From: Cephalotus follicularis | Taxonomy: Eukaryota; Streptophyta; Magnoliopsida; Oxalidales; Cephalotaceae | DNA length: 64,000 nt | Reading direction: 5' to 3' | Assembly: GCA_001972305.1 (NCBI GenBank) | Contig: BDDD01005796.1 | Location: 1-64,000, forward strand | Shown here: positions 35,131 through 46,283 of the stretch, one piece after another | Layout: every line of letters starts with the position of its first letter | How positions within the stretch are numbered: position 1 is the first letter of the stretch | Notes under the pieces: model-generated | Seen by the model: only the letters and a program-made list of their open reading frames with translations | The model's database searches: none | Told to the model about the DNA's origin: nothing | Position numbers and translations under genes: made by a program

Positions 35131-35317
35131 ACGCGTTTCTCTAAAAACAACATCGTTTTACCCTTTAAACATTCCTTTAACATTTTATTCCAAAATTTAA
35201 CATTATTAGAGTTTGGATAACATCATCAAAGCCTTGGAAATCCATTCCTTTATTAATTCCACAACAAAAATACATTACATTGTGAAATAACAACATAGGG
35301 AAATCTCGGGCGTTACA

Positions 35318-36621
35318 GTTACATCTAAGCATGATGCAAATCGTGAAGCAATGAATGAATGTGAGGCTCCAAGATCCATCAGTACTCTAGCAGAAAAACC
35401 ATAAACATGTAATGTACCTCCAACAACAGAAGTAGACTCCGGAACTTCTATCTGAGTAAGGGTGAAAACTCTACCTTTCGCGATGCCCTTGTTGGTATCC
35501 CTCCGCTATGAAGGTCCCGCTGCAGTACCACTACTACTAGCCGGTCCCGTAGGTACTGTCGTCGGACTCTACAGGCAATCTCTCACTGAATGACCAGATG
35601 CCCCATACATCAAACACAATCCATTCATCCTCTGACAATCCTTCTGCTGATGGCATGCACGACCACAATGGAAACAGACTCCAGTTCTCACATTACTCCC
35701 CTAGCTGGAAGTACCTTGTGTGGCAGTCTGTTGGGATCTGTTCTTGGCCGATTTGGTAGGAGAACCACTGCCTTGCCACTTTGACGATGTTGGCCTAGAC
35801 TGTGGAGAGGTTTGGTTGCTTTGTTGTGCATGAGCCCTCTCAGCACGGTCTTCACTTGATATGCTCTCCAGCAGTCTTGCTTTTTGAGTAACATGTACAA
35901 ATGTTCCCAACTCCACTACTCTAATCCTTGACCGAAGATCTGGTCGCAACCCTCTCAAGAACCTTCGTATTTTCTTCTCTTCATCAGCTACCAGATAGGC
36001 TGAGTGTCTAGCTAGCTCAATATATCTGGCATGGTATTCGGCCACAGTCATCTATCCTTGATGCAACTCCAAGATCTCCGTTTCTCTCCGTTCTTGCTCA
36101 ATCTAGGGTACATAAGTATGAAGGAACTCCCTCTGGAATCTCTCCCATGTACTATCGAGTCTAGCTGACTCCCACTTTGCCTTGACCATCTCACACCAGT
36201 GAGTGGCCTCTCCCTGTAGACAATATACAACAAACTTTAACTTTTGGTCTTCCGTACAATCCATCACCTCGAAGATTTTATCTAGATCTTGTAGCCACTG
36301 CTCGGCCAAAGTAGCGTCAAGCTCTCCCCTGAAACTAGGAGGATCCTATCTCATAAATCTCTCAAGATTTCTCCCAAACAAATTCCCATCTTCGTGGGGA
36401 TAATGATCAGGAGCCATATGTCAAGGCTGAGCTTGAGCATGATATCAGCGCATCTCCTCTGCATGATCCGCGTTAACAGCCATCTGCTGCTGAAAGTAGT
36501 CAGAAATATGATCCAAAGGATCTCCACCCTCATTTGCTTGTTGGGGAACATTATTCACTGGTTCTCCCCCAACATTTGCCTCAGCAGCTCTAGCTCTCGC
36601 ACCCATCCTCCTTATGTCCAT
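35318..36621 (-). pseudogene. Gy-H gag and N-terminal protease, broken
   Basis: The minus-strand ATG is at 36621, about 100 bases after the PBS. One frame runs the whole way with in-frame stops and no frameshift. The N-terminus has a single FQQQMA segment. The gag core (AEQWLQDLDKIFEVMDC, GEATHWCEMVKAKWES, FLHTYVP, YIELARHSAYLV) is present, unlike in Gy-C and Gy-D. One good CCHC knuckle (CFHCGRACHQQKDC) is followed by a second with Cys changed to Tyr. Protease follows at about 35410-35350 with the active-site triad reading D-L-G instead of D-S-G. The stop after EEMR is TGA where Arg is expected. Full Tekay gag proteins have this order, so this is the reference for what Gy-C and Gy-D lost. Confidence 0.9.
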
Positions 36622-36719
36622 TTTTGCTCCTATAAGGAAAGATGACATTAGTAATCATCTCAAGGAAAAAATTTGTTAATTGCCAAGGACCTTATCCAAG
36701 CTAAGCATATATAGAATAT

Positions 36720-36731
36720 GCTCTGATACCA
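36720..36731 (-). promoter_or_regulatory. Primer binding site of Gy-H
   Basis: The plus strand reads GCTCTGATACCA, four bases from the LTR start at 36736. Confidence 0.92.
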
Positions 36732-36735
36732 CGTG

Positions 36736-37369
36736 TGTCACACCCCACTTTCGTTAACAACAATTGGTTGGTGGCCATTTAACATATCATTCAGCTCATA
36801 CAAATTTCGGGAAAATTAAAAACTCTTCAAACGTATAACAATTGCGGAAGGATTCAATTATAAGCCGAATTAAACGACGTAACATGCGTCCCATACCACA
36901 TGTTACTAACCATATAAATAACCCGACGTCAAATTGCACTCAAACGGAGCGAGAACAAAACTTTTGATACAATATGTCACTTAGTGCAGAAAACCATCAA
37001 ATATGATATATACATTATTCCAATTTAACAGTTATCCAATTGCATAATCCGTTACAATAACGGGAAATAAATCGGTTACAATAACATTAACAGGATAACA
37101 GTTTAACGATCCTCAACAGGAATTACAATTCCACCAGTCAACATTATTACAATTTATTCTTCTCCACGCTTGTCCACATTAGTCCCACTGCATCAATCTG
37201 AAATTGTAGGGGGTTAGCCTTTGTCCTCACTCGGCTAAGTAGAGAATATATAAGTGCAATTCGGGGTCAATAATAATGAATGTCATGAATGGATGCACAA
37301 TGATGCAGTACAGTAAATATAATAGGGTATATATATATATATATATTCATAGTACAGGTGCAACCTTAT
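36736..37369 (-). repeat. Gy-H 5' LTR, segment 1 of 3
   Basis: It starts TGTCACACCCC. It has the empty TTAAC site (37103-37107) for sD, the stem-loop at 37215-37239, a (TA)n run near 37330, and the CTTAT target copy (37365-37369) for sF. Confidence 0.9.
37215..37239 (-). other. Conserved LTR stem-loop (Gy-H right LTR)
   Basis: Minus-strand TTAGCC, 13-nt loop, GGCTAA. CAG (minus) follows at 37200-37198. Confidence 0.6.
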
Positions 37370-37674
37370 TGTAACACCCCCGAGCTGTGGGAGTCGCTAT
37401 AGATGCATATAACAAAAACTTAACATAACTAAACATACTAGAAAAGTTCATCTTTATTAAGTACGTGATGGTTTAAAGCATAACTAATAACATTCTGAAA
37501 ATGATCATAAACGGAAACATATTCATAACCAATGTCATAAACTGAAATTAACATATTGTTCATTAAACAGGTTCCACTATGACCACATAAACGCAAGGGG
37601 ATCAGCTCCTAGATGATCCTCAGACATAAGGGAGTCACTCTCATCACACATTGCCCCTTCGCTCCTGATAACCT

Positions 37675-37698
37675 GCCGCATGAAAACAAAAATGCGGC
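37675..37698 (-). other. LTR stem-loop of the F family (sF)
   Basis: GCCGCAT, a 10-nt loop and ATGCGGC form a perfect 7-bp stem. On the minus strand AG/GTTATCAGG follows the stem at once. Confidence 0.6.
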
Positions 37699-38720
37699 TG
37701 AGAAAACCTCAGTACCAATATAGAATGTAAAACAGTAAACGATATTTTAAAGCAAGAAGATTTCAAAGGTACTTTTAAACAGAAATCTTAAGCAATAAAA
37801 TAGTTTAAACATACTTTGTAAATGCCCACGACAAAACATATAAACCAAGTTCATAGCTTTGAAAACATAAAGCATACCTTTCACAAACATAGGTTCCATA
37901 ACTCAGCACGAAAACACATAACATATCAGAAACACATAGTAGCAAGGGCACTACACATACAATTCCCATAACATATCCCAAAACATATAACTAGGATCGA
38001 TCCATACGCTTCTATCACAAATCCTATCCAATGATATCACAGAGAGACGTCGTAAACTAATCACACCGTTACGGAAAGTGTCATGCCCCCGTGCCAGGCC
38101 CACAACATGCTTATGGTACGCCCCATAGGTGGGTACAAAAGCTCAGTATTTCACCATTTCAAAACTTTGATTTCATCAAAATCAATTAAAACACATAGAA
38201 AGGTTTCCCCAAACATAATCATAAATCGTTCTCAAACGATATAGTTTCACATAACGTATACTTTCATAATCCAAAGACAACTCTTTTATTTTCACAATAA
38301 AGAGACATTTGCATAGCATTTCGTAAACATAACACAGCTGAATTCATTAAGCCAGAAAAATATTCATTTCCGTAAAATATCAACTGACTTATTTCAAAGC
38401 ATACGAAATATACTTAAAACATGTTCATAAAACAGAATTTTTTTCAAATAATTCGGATGTCCAAAACTGATTTTATTTCGCTAAAATCGAAGAGAGTAGC
38501 AAAGAGCAGAATATTTGCACCTTATGCGATCACAGATTAACTTATGAATATCTGATAAATCTATTTGCGTCGCATAGCAAAATAATCTATACAACATAAC
38601 AATATTCAAATAAGGGTCTAAAATTCATTTTGGGCATAAAACAGAATCATAATGATGTTTAAAACAGACCCGAATTCATCGGAAGAGCAAATGGATGAAA
38701 ACAAAAAGTTACAGGACAAA

Positions 38721-38930
38721 CCAGTCGACTGTTTTAGGGGTCCAGTCGATTGTCCAAGGGGTGGCAGTCGACTACACAACAGGGCCAGTCGACTACATAA
38801 CCTGGACTGTAGGCAGTCAACTGTGACAGGGTTCCAGTCGACTACTCAACACAAAACAGTCGACTGTTACACAAGACAGCCGACTACTCATACTAAACTG
38901 TCGACTGTTCCTATAGGCAGCCGACTGTTC
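38721..38930 (-). repeat. CAGTCGACTG motif array in sF
   Basis: About ten copies of CAGTCGACTG or one-base variants (CAGTCGATTG, CAGTCAACTG, CAGCCGACTA and others) lie in 210 bases, separated by 8 to 20 unrelated bases. Confidence 0.85.
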
Positions 38931-40040
38931 TGGGTGACAGAACAATATTTTAGTGCAGTTTTGTACAATCTAGCTACCAAAACTCAGATTTCTCGACACC
39001 AGAAGATTACCAACATCAAAAACAACTTTGTATGGCATGTAAAATGATGTTATAACACTGAATTTGACAGAGACATATTGACAACAATTTATTTAAGAGT
39101 GACAGGAACTTAAACCATAACATACCAATGCATAACCCAATTCTGTCCACTTATCATGATTACATGCATCAAAACCAGATTATACAACACTTCCTAGGTG
39201 TTCTACAGATTACTATAAACACAGGATTTATTTGACAGGAAATCAAGAAGGCAAAAATCAAAACAAATCCTTCTCTAGCAACTTATACATGCCAAAACAA
39301 ATTCTTGATAACACTAACACATAACCATCACAGTAGGGCAACAAACTAACCTGCAATGGTGACACAAACTGAAGAAGAACACAACTGTTTGACAGAATCA
39401 AGGAAAGAAACATACACTCAAAGTTTTGACAATGCCATTCAAATAACAATAAACAACTCCTGAATTAAACCTTGATGAAACTAACCTTATTAAAGGAGTA
39501 AGAGTTACAAAAAACACAGCCCCAATGACACAGCAGGTTTGGCAGCAGCAATACACAGGAAGAGATAGCCGACTCAATGGCATCGTCTCACATAAATAGC
39601 AAAAGAAAGCAAAACGGGAAAGGATAGCAAAAAAGGAAAACCAAATCAATTTAGATGAGGAATATATGCAGATTTTTAGGAAGATAAGAAGGAAATAGGG
39701 AGAGGATTATGGGAGGGAAATATTGAGAGGAGAAAGTGACGGGAAAGATAAGGGAGGGAGAAGGAAAGAGATTAAAAGGAATAAAAAGGATTATGGAAAT
39801 AAAAAGAAATAAAAGTTTTAAAATATTTGTTTTAAAACAAAATTATAATTATGCATTTTATAAAATTGGTTTGTGATAAAAAAAATGACTTAAACTTTAC
39901 CAAACAAATATTCATACTAACTTGCCCAAAACCAAGGCTGGTATCAGTCAGCCCAAAACATAAACCCAAAATAAATCTGACAAATACTTAAACGAAACAG
40001 ATAAAACCCGTAAGAAAATACACGCAAACAGGGTATTACA

Positions 40041-40177
40041 CTTATCATGCTACATCAACACAACCAGTTCACAGTATAGGTGCAACCCTGTCAAGGATAC
40101 ATCAACACAATCAACAATCATGTCCTCAAAGGGACCAGTTAATTCAATCAGGATATACGAAAGCATCGCCAACTCCT
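40041..40177 (-). repeat. Gy-H 5' LTR, segment 2 of 3
   Basis: This is a short piece between sF and sG with the empty AGTTA site (40137-40141) for sA. It ends with CTCCT (40173-40177), the target copy for sG. Confidence 0.88.
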
Positions 40178-43100
40178 TGTGACTCCCCGTGTAAAATTTA
40201 AGAGATGTGGCATGACAAAGACGCAAGAGTATTAATAGTATTATTGTTAATTGCTACTATTAGTTAAAAAAATGAAAACGCGGCCTTTTTTTGGAAGGTG
40301 CTATGCGCCTTAGAAATTAAAAAGAACAGGACAACGAAGAGGGAGAGAGTTGAGGTAGAGAGAGGCGCCAGAGAGATCGAGGGAGAGATGACCAGAGAGA
40401 CGTCGGACCGGCGACCGGGAGGAGGCGGCGAGCATCCCTGCTGCTTCTCCATCACCGGTAACTCCCTCCTCCTCCTTCCTTCTTCTCTTTTCATCTTTTT
40501 CTTCCCCTGCGTCTTGGCCTCTGCCACCGTCGTCTGCTACCTTTAGCGTCGCGGATGGGTACGGTTGTGGTCTAGAAGGCTAGTTCTTCTCATTTTGACG
40601 ACAGTTGAGCCGTGATTCAGGCAGATTCGGCCGGATTTTGGCGGTTGAGACAACTCAGCGAGTTGACTCACTGCCGCCTCTGCTGCCACTTTTGACGCCG
40701 ATTCCCGGCGAGTCTTGGTCACCAATGAGTAGACCGGAGCTTGTGGAGGCCAGTGGTGGCTCGACTGGAGCAATGGCGGCTCGGTCGGAGGTCTGGCCCG
40801 GCGACAGCCGTTGATTCTCAGTGAGTCATGGGTGGAGATGTGTAGAACGGACCTTGTGGACACTTTTTTGTGAAGTGACCATAATTGTTGGATTATCGGC
40901 GGTTGACTCAGTGAGTCAAACTCACTGCTGGCGGTGGTTGCTCGTTCTCGGGCGAGTCACAGTGAGATTTGATCAATAATGTGTTGAACAGTAGTTTAGG
41001 GGGTTAGTTTTAGTGTCAACGGAACCCTAACAGGTTGACCGAAATCTGGCCGGAGTTTCGATTATGACAAATTATGTTTCTTGTATGTATGTCGTAACAA
41101 TACGTGTTATGTCTATGCAGCGTGAAGGATGGTGGAGTTCCAATTGTTGACGACCCACACTTTTTCTGGCGAACCTAGTTTCCGGTAAGTCACAATTCAC
41201 CTTCTTTTTCTTGCTCAAATGTTTTTTAATAGGTTTACCAATGTGATGGAGTAATTATACGATAGTAGATAATTATAGCTGTATTGGAACGGGTTATAAG
41301 CTAATGATAGTGAATTGTGAGTAGCATGAATGATGGAATTAAGATATGTATTAATAAGTTTGTAGTGACTAATGTGTTGGGAATTAGGAGTGAAATTGAG
41401 TTAGTGGAACTAAACAACTCTTATATGTGCATTCAAGTGGTGTATTTATGCGAATCAGTTACAAGGAGTAGTTATGTGATAATGAAAGTGATTAAGGTAA
41501 TTATGTGATAAGATGAACAATGGAATGAGATATAAGTAGTAAGTTGAATGATAAGTAGATCGGGAATTTGAGAATAAGTAGGATGCAATAGCATTATGGC
41601 ATTTCATGCATGCAATTTTTGTTGCAAACATAGAACATATAATTCTAAGTCGGCTATGTAATATCTTTGTAGACGATAATCCTGTATTTGATCCGTATCA
41701 TCGATGGGCTAGTCTGTGGTAGTAATCGGCATTGATATAGTGAGTAGAACATCTCCTTCCTTTACCTTATTTGTTATTGCTATTCATTGATGATGAGTCT
41801 GATACTTCTATTGAAATTCTTAAATTCCATGTTTGTTGATGGCATGACTTATTGATAGCCTTTGTTATTGGATTTCATCTTGTGATATGACTTGTTTATT
41901 GATGTTTCCATCATTGATCATGCTTTGATTGTGCTTCTTAAATGTCATATAATTGTTAATAGACCTTATTGTCGACTCCACCACGTGATTTGACTTGTCA
42001 TATGACGATTTCATCATTGATTATTCGGGAGTCTTTTGAGTATTCTTGTTTGAACTTTCACATTGATATGAGATCTTTGTGATCTTATATTCCTTTTGCC
42101 TCGTGATGTTGTATCCGCATTGGCTCCTGCGGGCATATATTGATTCTGTTACTATTGTTATATTCATTCTAGCTTCGTATTGTCATGTTTGAGTTGTGTT
42201 GTTAGCTATGTGCTCTTTTGTGGTACTTTTATGAGATGGCTATTGAGGGCCGGATTTTTTGAGTTTGATTGGTTTCCGCAGTAGTATACTTGAGCTTTGT
42301 TGTTGATGCCATTGAGCAATTCTTTATTTGAGAGTCCTGTTATTTTCATAAGTGCCCGGTTTCTTGTGATATGTGATCTTGGTTGGGATTTGTATCCCGG
42401 TTGTCTTCTGTTGACGTATTCATGATTGTGATGTGATTTCGAGCGGTTATATGCTCGATGCTCTGGGTGACTTGGTCACCTTCTCACACTTGTGACTTTG
42501 TGACTTGTTATATGGTTATACTATTTATATTCTGATGCTCGGTATCAGGATTATGGATATGTATTATCGGTCCAAGGAGTGGTATATGTTCGACGCTTAT
42601 CTCTACTTAGTAGGCCCATTGGTCTATGATGAGGTGTTATGTGGAAACTTCCCCTGGGTTCCATACCTGGATCTGCGGCATACTATTGTCTATGATGGTA
42701 TGCTGAGTGTGAGTGCAGCAGAGCTGCTCCATTACCCTCCTATTGGACTGTGTTTGGGTTGTTGATATATATTGCACGCGGGTCCCTCGGATGAGGTTGA
42801 GTGTGTGTGTGGGTTTTCTCGGCGAGGGCTAGGGTCCGTGTGGTATATGCCAGCCCCTCGTGCGAGGTTTGGATGTTATGCTTATCATAGGCACTCTGCA
42901 CCAGTGTATGATGGATGATGATCACATCCTATAGCCTATTGGCCTTTATTATTGCTGCAGCGGTTATGTTATGAAGCCATGTGATTTTGCGGGGATATGA
43001 GACAGTGACACGATTGGTACTAGCATCCCCTTATATTTTGTTGTTTATGATTCTTTGGGCACATATTACATTCTTGATGTTTGATATTTGATTTATGATC

Positions 43101-44259
43101 GTATCTTTGAGTTTTGATATTCAGATACTTGGATTTATTGTGACTCTCATGTATTTGATTTCTGTCTTGACTTTGATATTGGTTCAGTGGACTTCCTTGT
43201 TCAGTCACTAGTTATTGGAGTCGTGCTATTGTGCTTTTCATGATTGTTGATCATATCCGAAGTTCTTAATATTTTATTGTACTTGGAAAGTCTTGAGCTT
43301 CAGTTTGTTCAACGAAACTTTTATCGTTGACTTCCGAGTTTCATTTATGGAGCCTTGTTAATGTCTACGGTCACATTTGTGGAATTTGATTGTTAAGTAT
43401 TGAGATGATCTTGGAACCCTTGTGGATCTCTTTTGATAATGTTGTTTACATTCTTGACTCATGCTATATTGTGGAGCCATTTGTTGAGTATCAAGATCCC
43501 TTTTCCTGATTTGTTTTACATTTGTGATTCTCATTTACATAGTGGACTTCATTTAAATTGTGGATTTTGTTTACACTTCGAGGATCTCGATATCCTTTGG
43601 GATCTTGATATCATTTCTCTTTTTATTCGGTATATAGTTATGGGAGATGTATTTATTGTTTCTACTCACTTAGTCATTTGGACTAACCCCCTCCTTTTTT
43701 TTCCCCTTCCAGATAGAGGCAGGGTGATTACTAGGTCAGTTTCAGTAGGTGATGGACCACGAAGGCAGGGCATGCCACCAGTATTTCAACACATGCATAG
43801 CATAACTACATCAGCATTTAAATTATGCATTTTTATATAAATGATTTAATTTTATGGTTTTGCTTTTCAAGGGTCGAGCCCTATAGATTTACTTTTCTTG
43901 CTTTGATAATATGGTTGAGGCTGAGCCCAGCCCATGTTTACTGTTTTAAATTGTGGTTTGCTGAGGGCTGAGCCCAATTATAAACTGTTGATTCCTCCTT
44001 CGAGAGTGTGATTATAAACTGTGTTTTTATTTACAGGGGGCATAGTCCGATAAACGAATACTACATGCCCGATTTTCGTAAAATTTTAAGAGTTAGAAAA
44101 AAAAATTCAAGTTTTTGGAAAAAATTTAACTTCTTGATTTTTTTAAGTTTAAAGTGGTTTTATGACAATCATGTGGTGACTTCCAAAAGGAAGTTATCAT
44201 GTGGAATGTCATATCCGTTCTCGGTAGGATACCGGTTTTTGTCAGGGACGGGTGTGACA
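40178..44259 (+). mobile_element. Solo LTR sG (4082 bp)
   Basis: It starts TGTGACTCCCCG and ends ACGGGTGTGACA. The perfect TSD CTCCT is at 40173-40177 and 44260-44264, with the empty site at 10110-10114. It is much longer than the other LTRs and has no gag or pol motif and no TGGTATCAGAGC, so a single long LTR is the simplest reading. The leader region is GA-rich (40340-40400). A strong donor-like TCCG/GTAAGT is at 41185. The stem-loop is at 43669, followed by a T/C tract and CAG at 43710-43712. No palindrome array is present. Short ORFs inside have no recognisable domain. Confidence 0.85.
43669..43686 (+). other. Conserved LTR stem-loop (sG), covariant form
   Basis: TTAGTC, a 6-nt loop, then GACTAA. 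Relative to the TTAGCC/GGCTAA copies, one pair is changed on both arms (C-G to T-A). CTAAC is kept and a T/C tract plus CAG follows. Confidence 0.62.
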
Positions 44260-46278
44260 CTCCTGGCCCCAACGTCGTATAACATAGTTCAGCCCCGGCT
44301 CCGGTCGGCTCGAAGCAGGTCAACAGGTTACTTAGCATGGCGGCTAATCAATCAACAGGTTACTGGCACAGCAGCTCAGTAATCAAAGTTGGTATCCCTA
44401 GCCATCTCCTGGCACCTAGAGCCAAACCCTGCCACTAGCCAACCATGGAAACCTCCGCCACGGAGCTAGTACGGCAACAGTATAAATAACAGTCCAATTC
44501 GAGCAATTCTTATAAAATAATTACTTGATCAAATATATTTTGTCAAATATATATCAGTCCATTTTTCAAGTCGTTTAAAAGTTATAAACACTTGAAACAT
44601 TACATTTTCATTGTATAGAAAATCCCTTGAACGGTTCACAATGTTTGGAAATCATTTCCCAGTGATTCGAAAATATACATTTGGTCAAAAATACATTTTC
44701 ATACAAAATAATGATTTAGTCAAAATCATGCAAGTATTTTTAAAATGATAAACACTTTTAGAAATCAGTCATTTTTCAGTCCACAGTTCAGTTAACAGTT
44801 CAATATGCAATGCAATCATATGCTCAAATGCATCTAGGCTCAAATTGGGGTCAATGCACGTCATTTAGGTGAAAATGTCGAAACCAGTAGCTTAAGCATT
44901 GACGTTTAACCTATAGGCGTCGACGCTCATGTCCTCTAAGCGTCGACGCTCAATCCCGTAGCATCAGCGCTTGCTCCAGAATCTTACGCGTCAATACTTT
45001 GTTCGGGTGTCGATGCCTTAAGGTCAAGATCCTTGAGCTTCGGCGCTTATCACTTTGGCGTCGACGCTTTGATGTAGGACCTCAGGCGTCAATGTTCATG
45101 TCTCCACCTTTATGCATATATCCAAGCAGGGTGTCGACGCTTTCTCTAAGCATCGACGTTTATCGTCAAACCAGTACGTGTTCCTCGCATAACAGGTTTA
45201 AGCGCCGACGCTTCCATCGTAAGCGTCGACATTTATGCAGTCCAGAAACATCATCTTCCCTGTTTTAACACAAAACCAGGGGAAATCAATCAAGGGTACA
45301 TGCATTCCACTTCAATATTCACTCAATATTCAACATGCATGGTAGGTTATTATTTAACAGTAACCATGGCATCTCATCAATAGTTCACAGTCCAGGAAAT
45401 CCATGCATTTCATCAATGATAAAACACTATTCTTGAACTCAAATATTCATGTATAAATCCCCTACCTTTTGATTCCAAGGTAGGAACCGAAAGTCCACTT
45501 CTTTAAGCTTTCTGTCCAGAAATTTTTTAGCTCCTAGGTTCGGCCACAGCCACTCCAATCCAAGTTCACTCCAAGCTCTAAACTTGGTCCAACAAAGGAG
45601 GTTTAACCTCTCTCTATATCTTCCTTTTCCCTCTGGTGTTTCTCACTATGTTTCCTCTCAATCTGCTATGTTTCCTTTGTGTCTTTCTTCGTCCTGTTAC
45701 TGCGCTGAGGAGAAGAGAATTTTATGGATTCTTTCCAGTTCACATGCATGATAGGTCTTTCTCTTTCTTCCCACCTGGTTACATGGAGCACCTAGTGGGC
45801 TATTGCATGCTCACACTTGGCCTGTTCTTTCTTCATTTCAGTCTTGGCAGGTCAGGGAATCATGGTGCATGCTCGACACGTCACAACTTGCATGTTAAGG
45901 CTCCTAAAAAGTAGCCTCAACCTCGCCCCATGCACATGTTACTGATATTTCTTTTAACGTGTCTGATATTTGACTTAAGCATCGCCGGTTATATCATAGC
46001 GTCGACGCTTAACTTAGTACATGCATTACCGCCGACGCTTATCTGTCGCGCTGACGCTATAATCACTCCTACTTAAAAGCATATTTTGCTGTCTTGGCGT
46101 CAATGCTTTAGCTTATGGCGTCGACGCTTTGGCCCAATTTTTCAACATTTTAAATCAATTCAATCCTTTAAAATTTCCTAATCAAAATCAACACATCAAA
46201 TTGAAAAATCCATCATTTTATTAATTCATATTTCCATTACAATGCGAAATACAGTGGATGGAAATTCTGGGTATTACA
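44260..46278 (-). repeat. Gy-H 5' LTR, segment 3 of 3
   Basis: It ends GGGTATTACA at the right boundary of Gy-H. The empty CCAGT site for Gy-C is at 44884-44888. Array 2 is at 44888-45235 and array 1 at 45975-46135. A donor-like AAAAG/GTAGGG (minus) is at 45465. Confidence 0.9.
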
Positions 46279-46283
46279 GATAT

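Larger units (their letters stand above)
32491..35317 (-). mobile_element. Solo LTR sE (Gy-C-like family, 2827 bp)
   Basis: The plus-strand ends are TGTCACACCCCG and TCGGGCGTTACA. The TSD is GTTAT (32486-32490) against GTTAC (35318-35322), one change. Removing it rejoins the Gy-H protease frame after FASCLDVT. Array 1 is at 34985-35130 and array 2 at 33798-34115. A donor-like AAAG/GTAGGG lies at 34366 (minus) and the stem-loop at 32893-32917, followed by TAG in place of CAG. There is no coding sequence. Confidence 0.92.
37370..40040 (-). mobile_element. Solo LTR sF (2671 bp)
   Basis: The plus-strand ends are TGTAACACCCCCGAG and CAGGGTATTACA. The perfect TSD CTTAT is at 37365-37369 and 40041-40045, with the empty site at 8256-8260 in the other Gy-H LTR. 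It belongs to a different family from the C, D and H LTRs but is related to the LTR at 56623 (shared stem-loop and flanks). It has a donor-like TTGCAG/GTTAGT at 39350 (minus), a CAGTCGACTG array and a stem-loop at 37675. The 131-codon ORF at 38652 runs through the array and is not a gene. Confidence 0.9.
4858..46278 (-). mobile_element. Gy-H: Tekay-type Ty3/gypsy element with nested insertions
   Basis: The element lies in minus orientation. Its 5' LTR is on the right and its 3' LTR on the left. The ends read TGTCACACCCC and GGGTATTACA on the plus strand. The flanking TSD is GGTAT (4853-4857) against GATAT (46279-46283), one change. With all nested elements removed it is about 10.3 kb: two LTRs of about 2.79 and 2.78 kb and 4.7 kb of internal sequence. 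PBS, gag, protease, RT, RNase H, integrase and PPT are all recognisable but mutated. It is host to sD, sA, Gy-C (with Gy-D), sE, sF and sG. Confidence 0.92.

Noticed and set aside
38652-39047. 131-codon plus ORF
   Set aside because: It is antisense to the sF LTR and its repeats reflect the CAGTCGACTG array.
40298-40863. ORFs on both strands around 40300-40860
   Set aside because: They overlap each other in a GC-rich LTR leader inside sG and have no recognisable domain.
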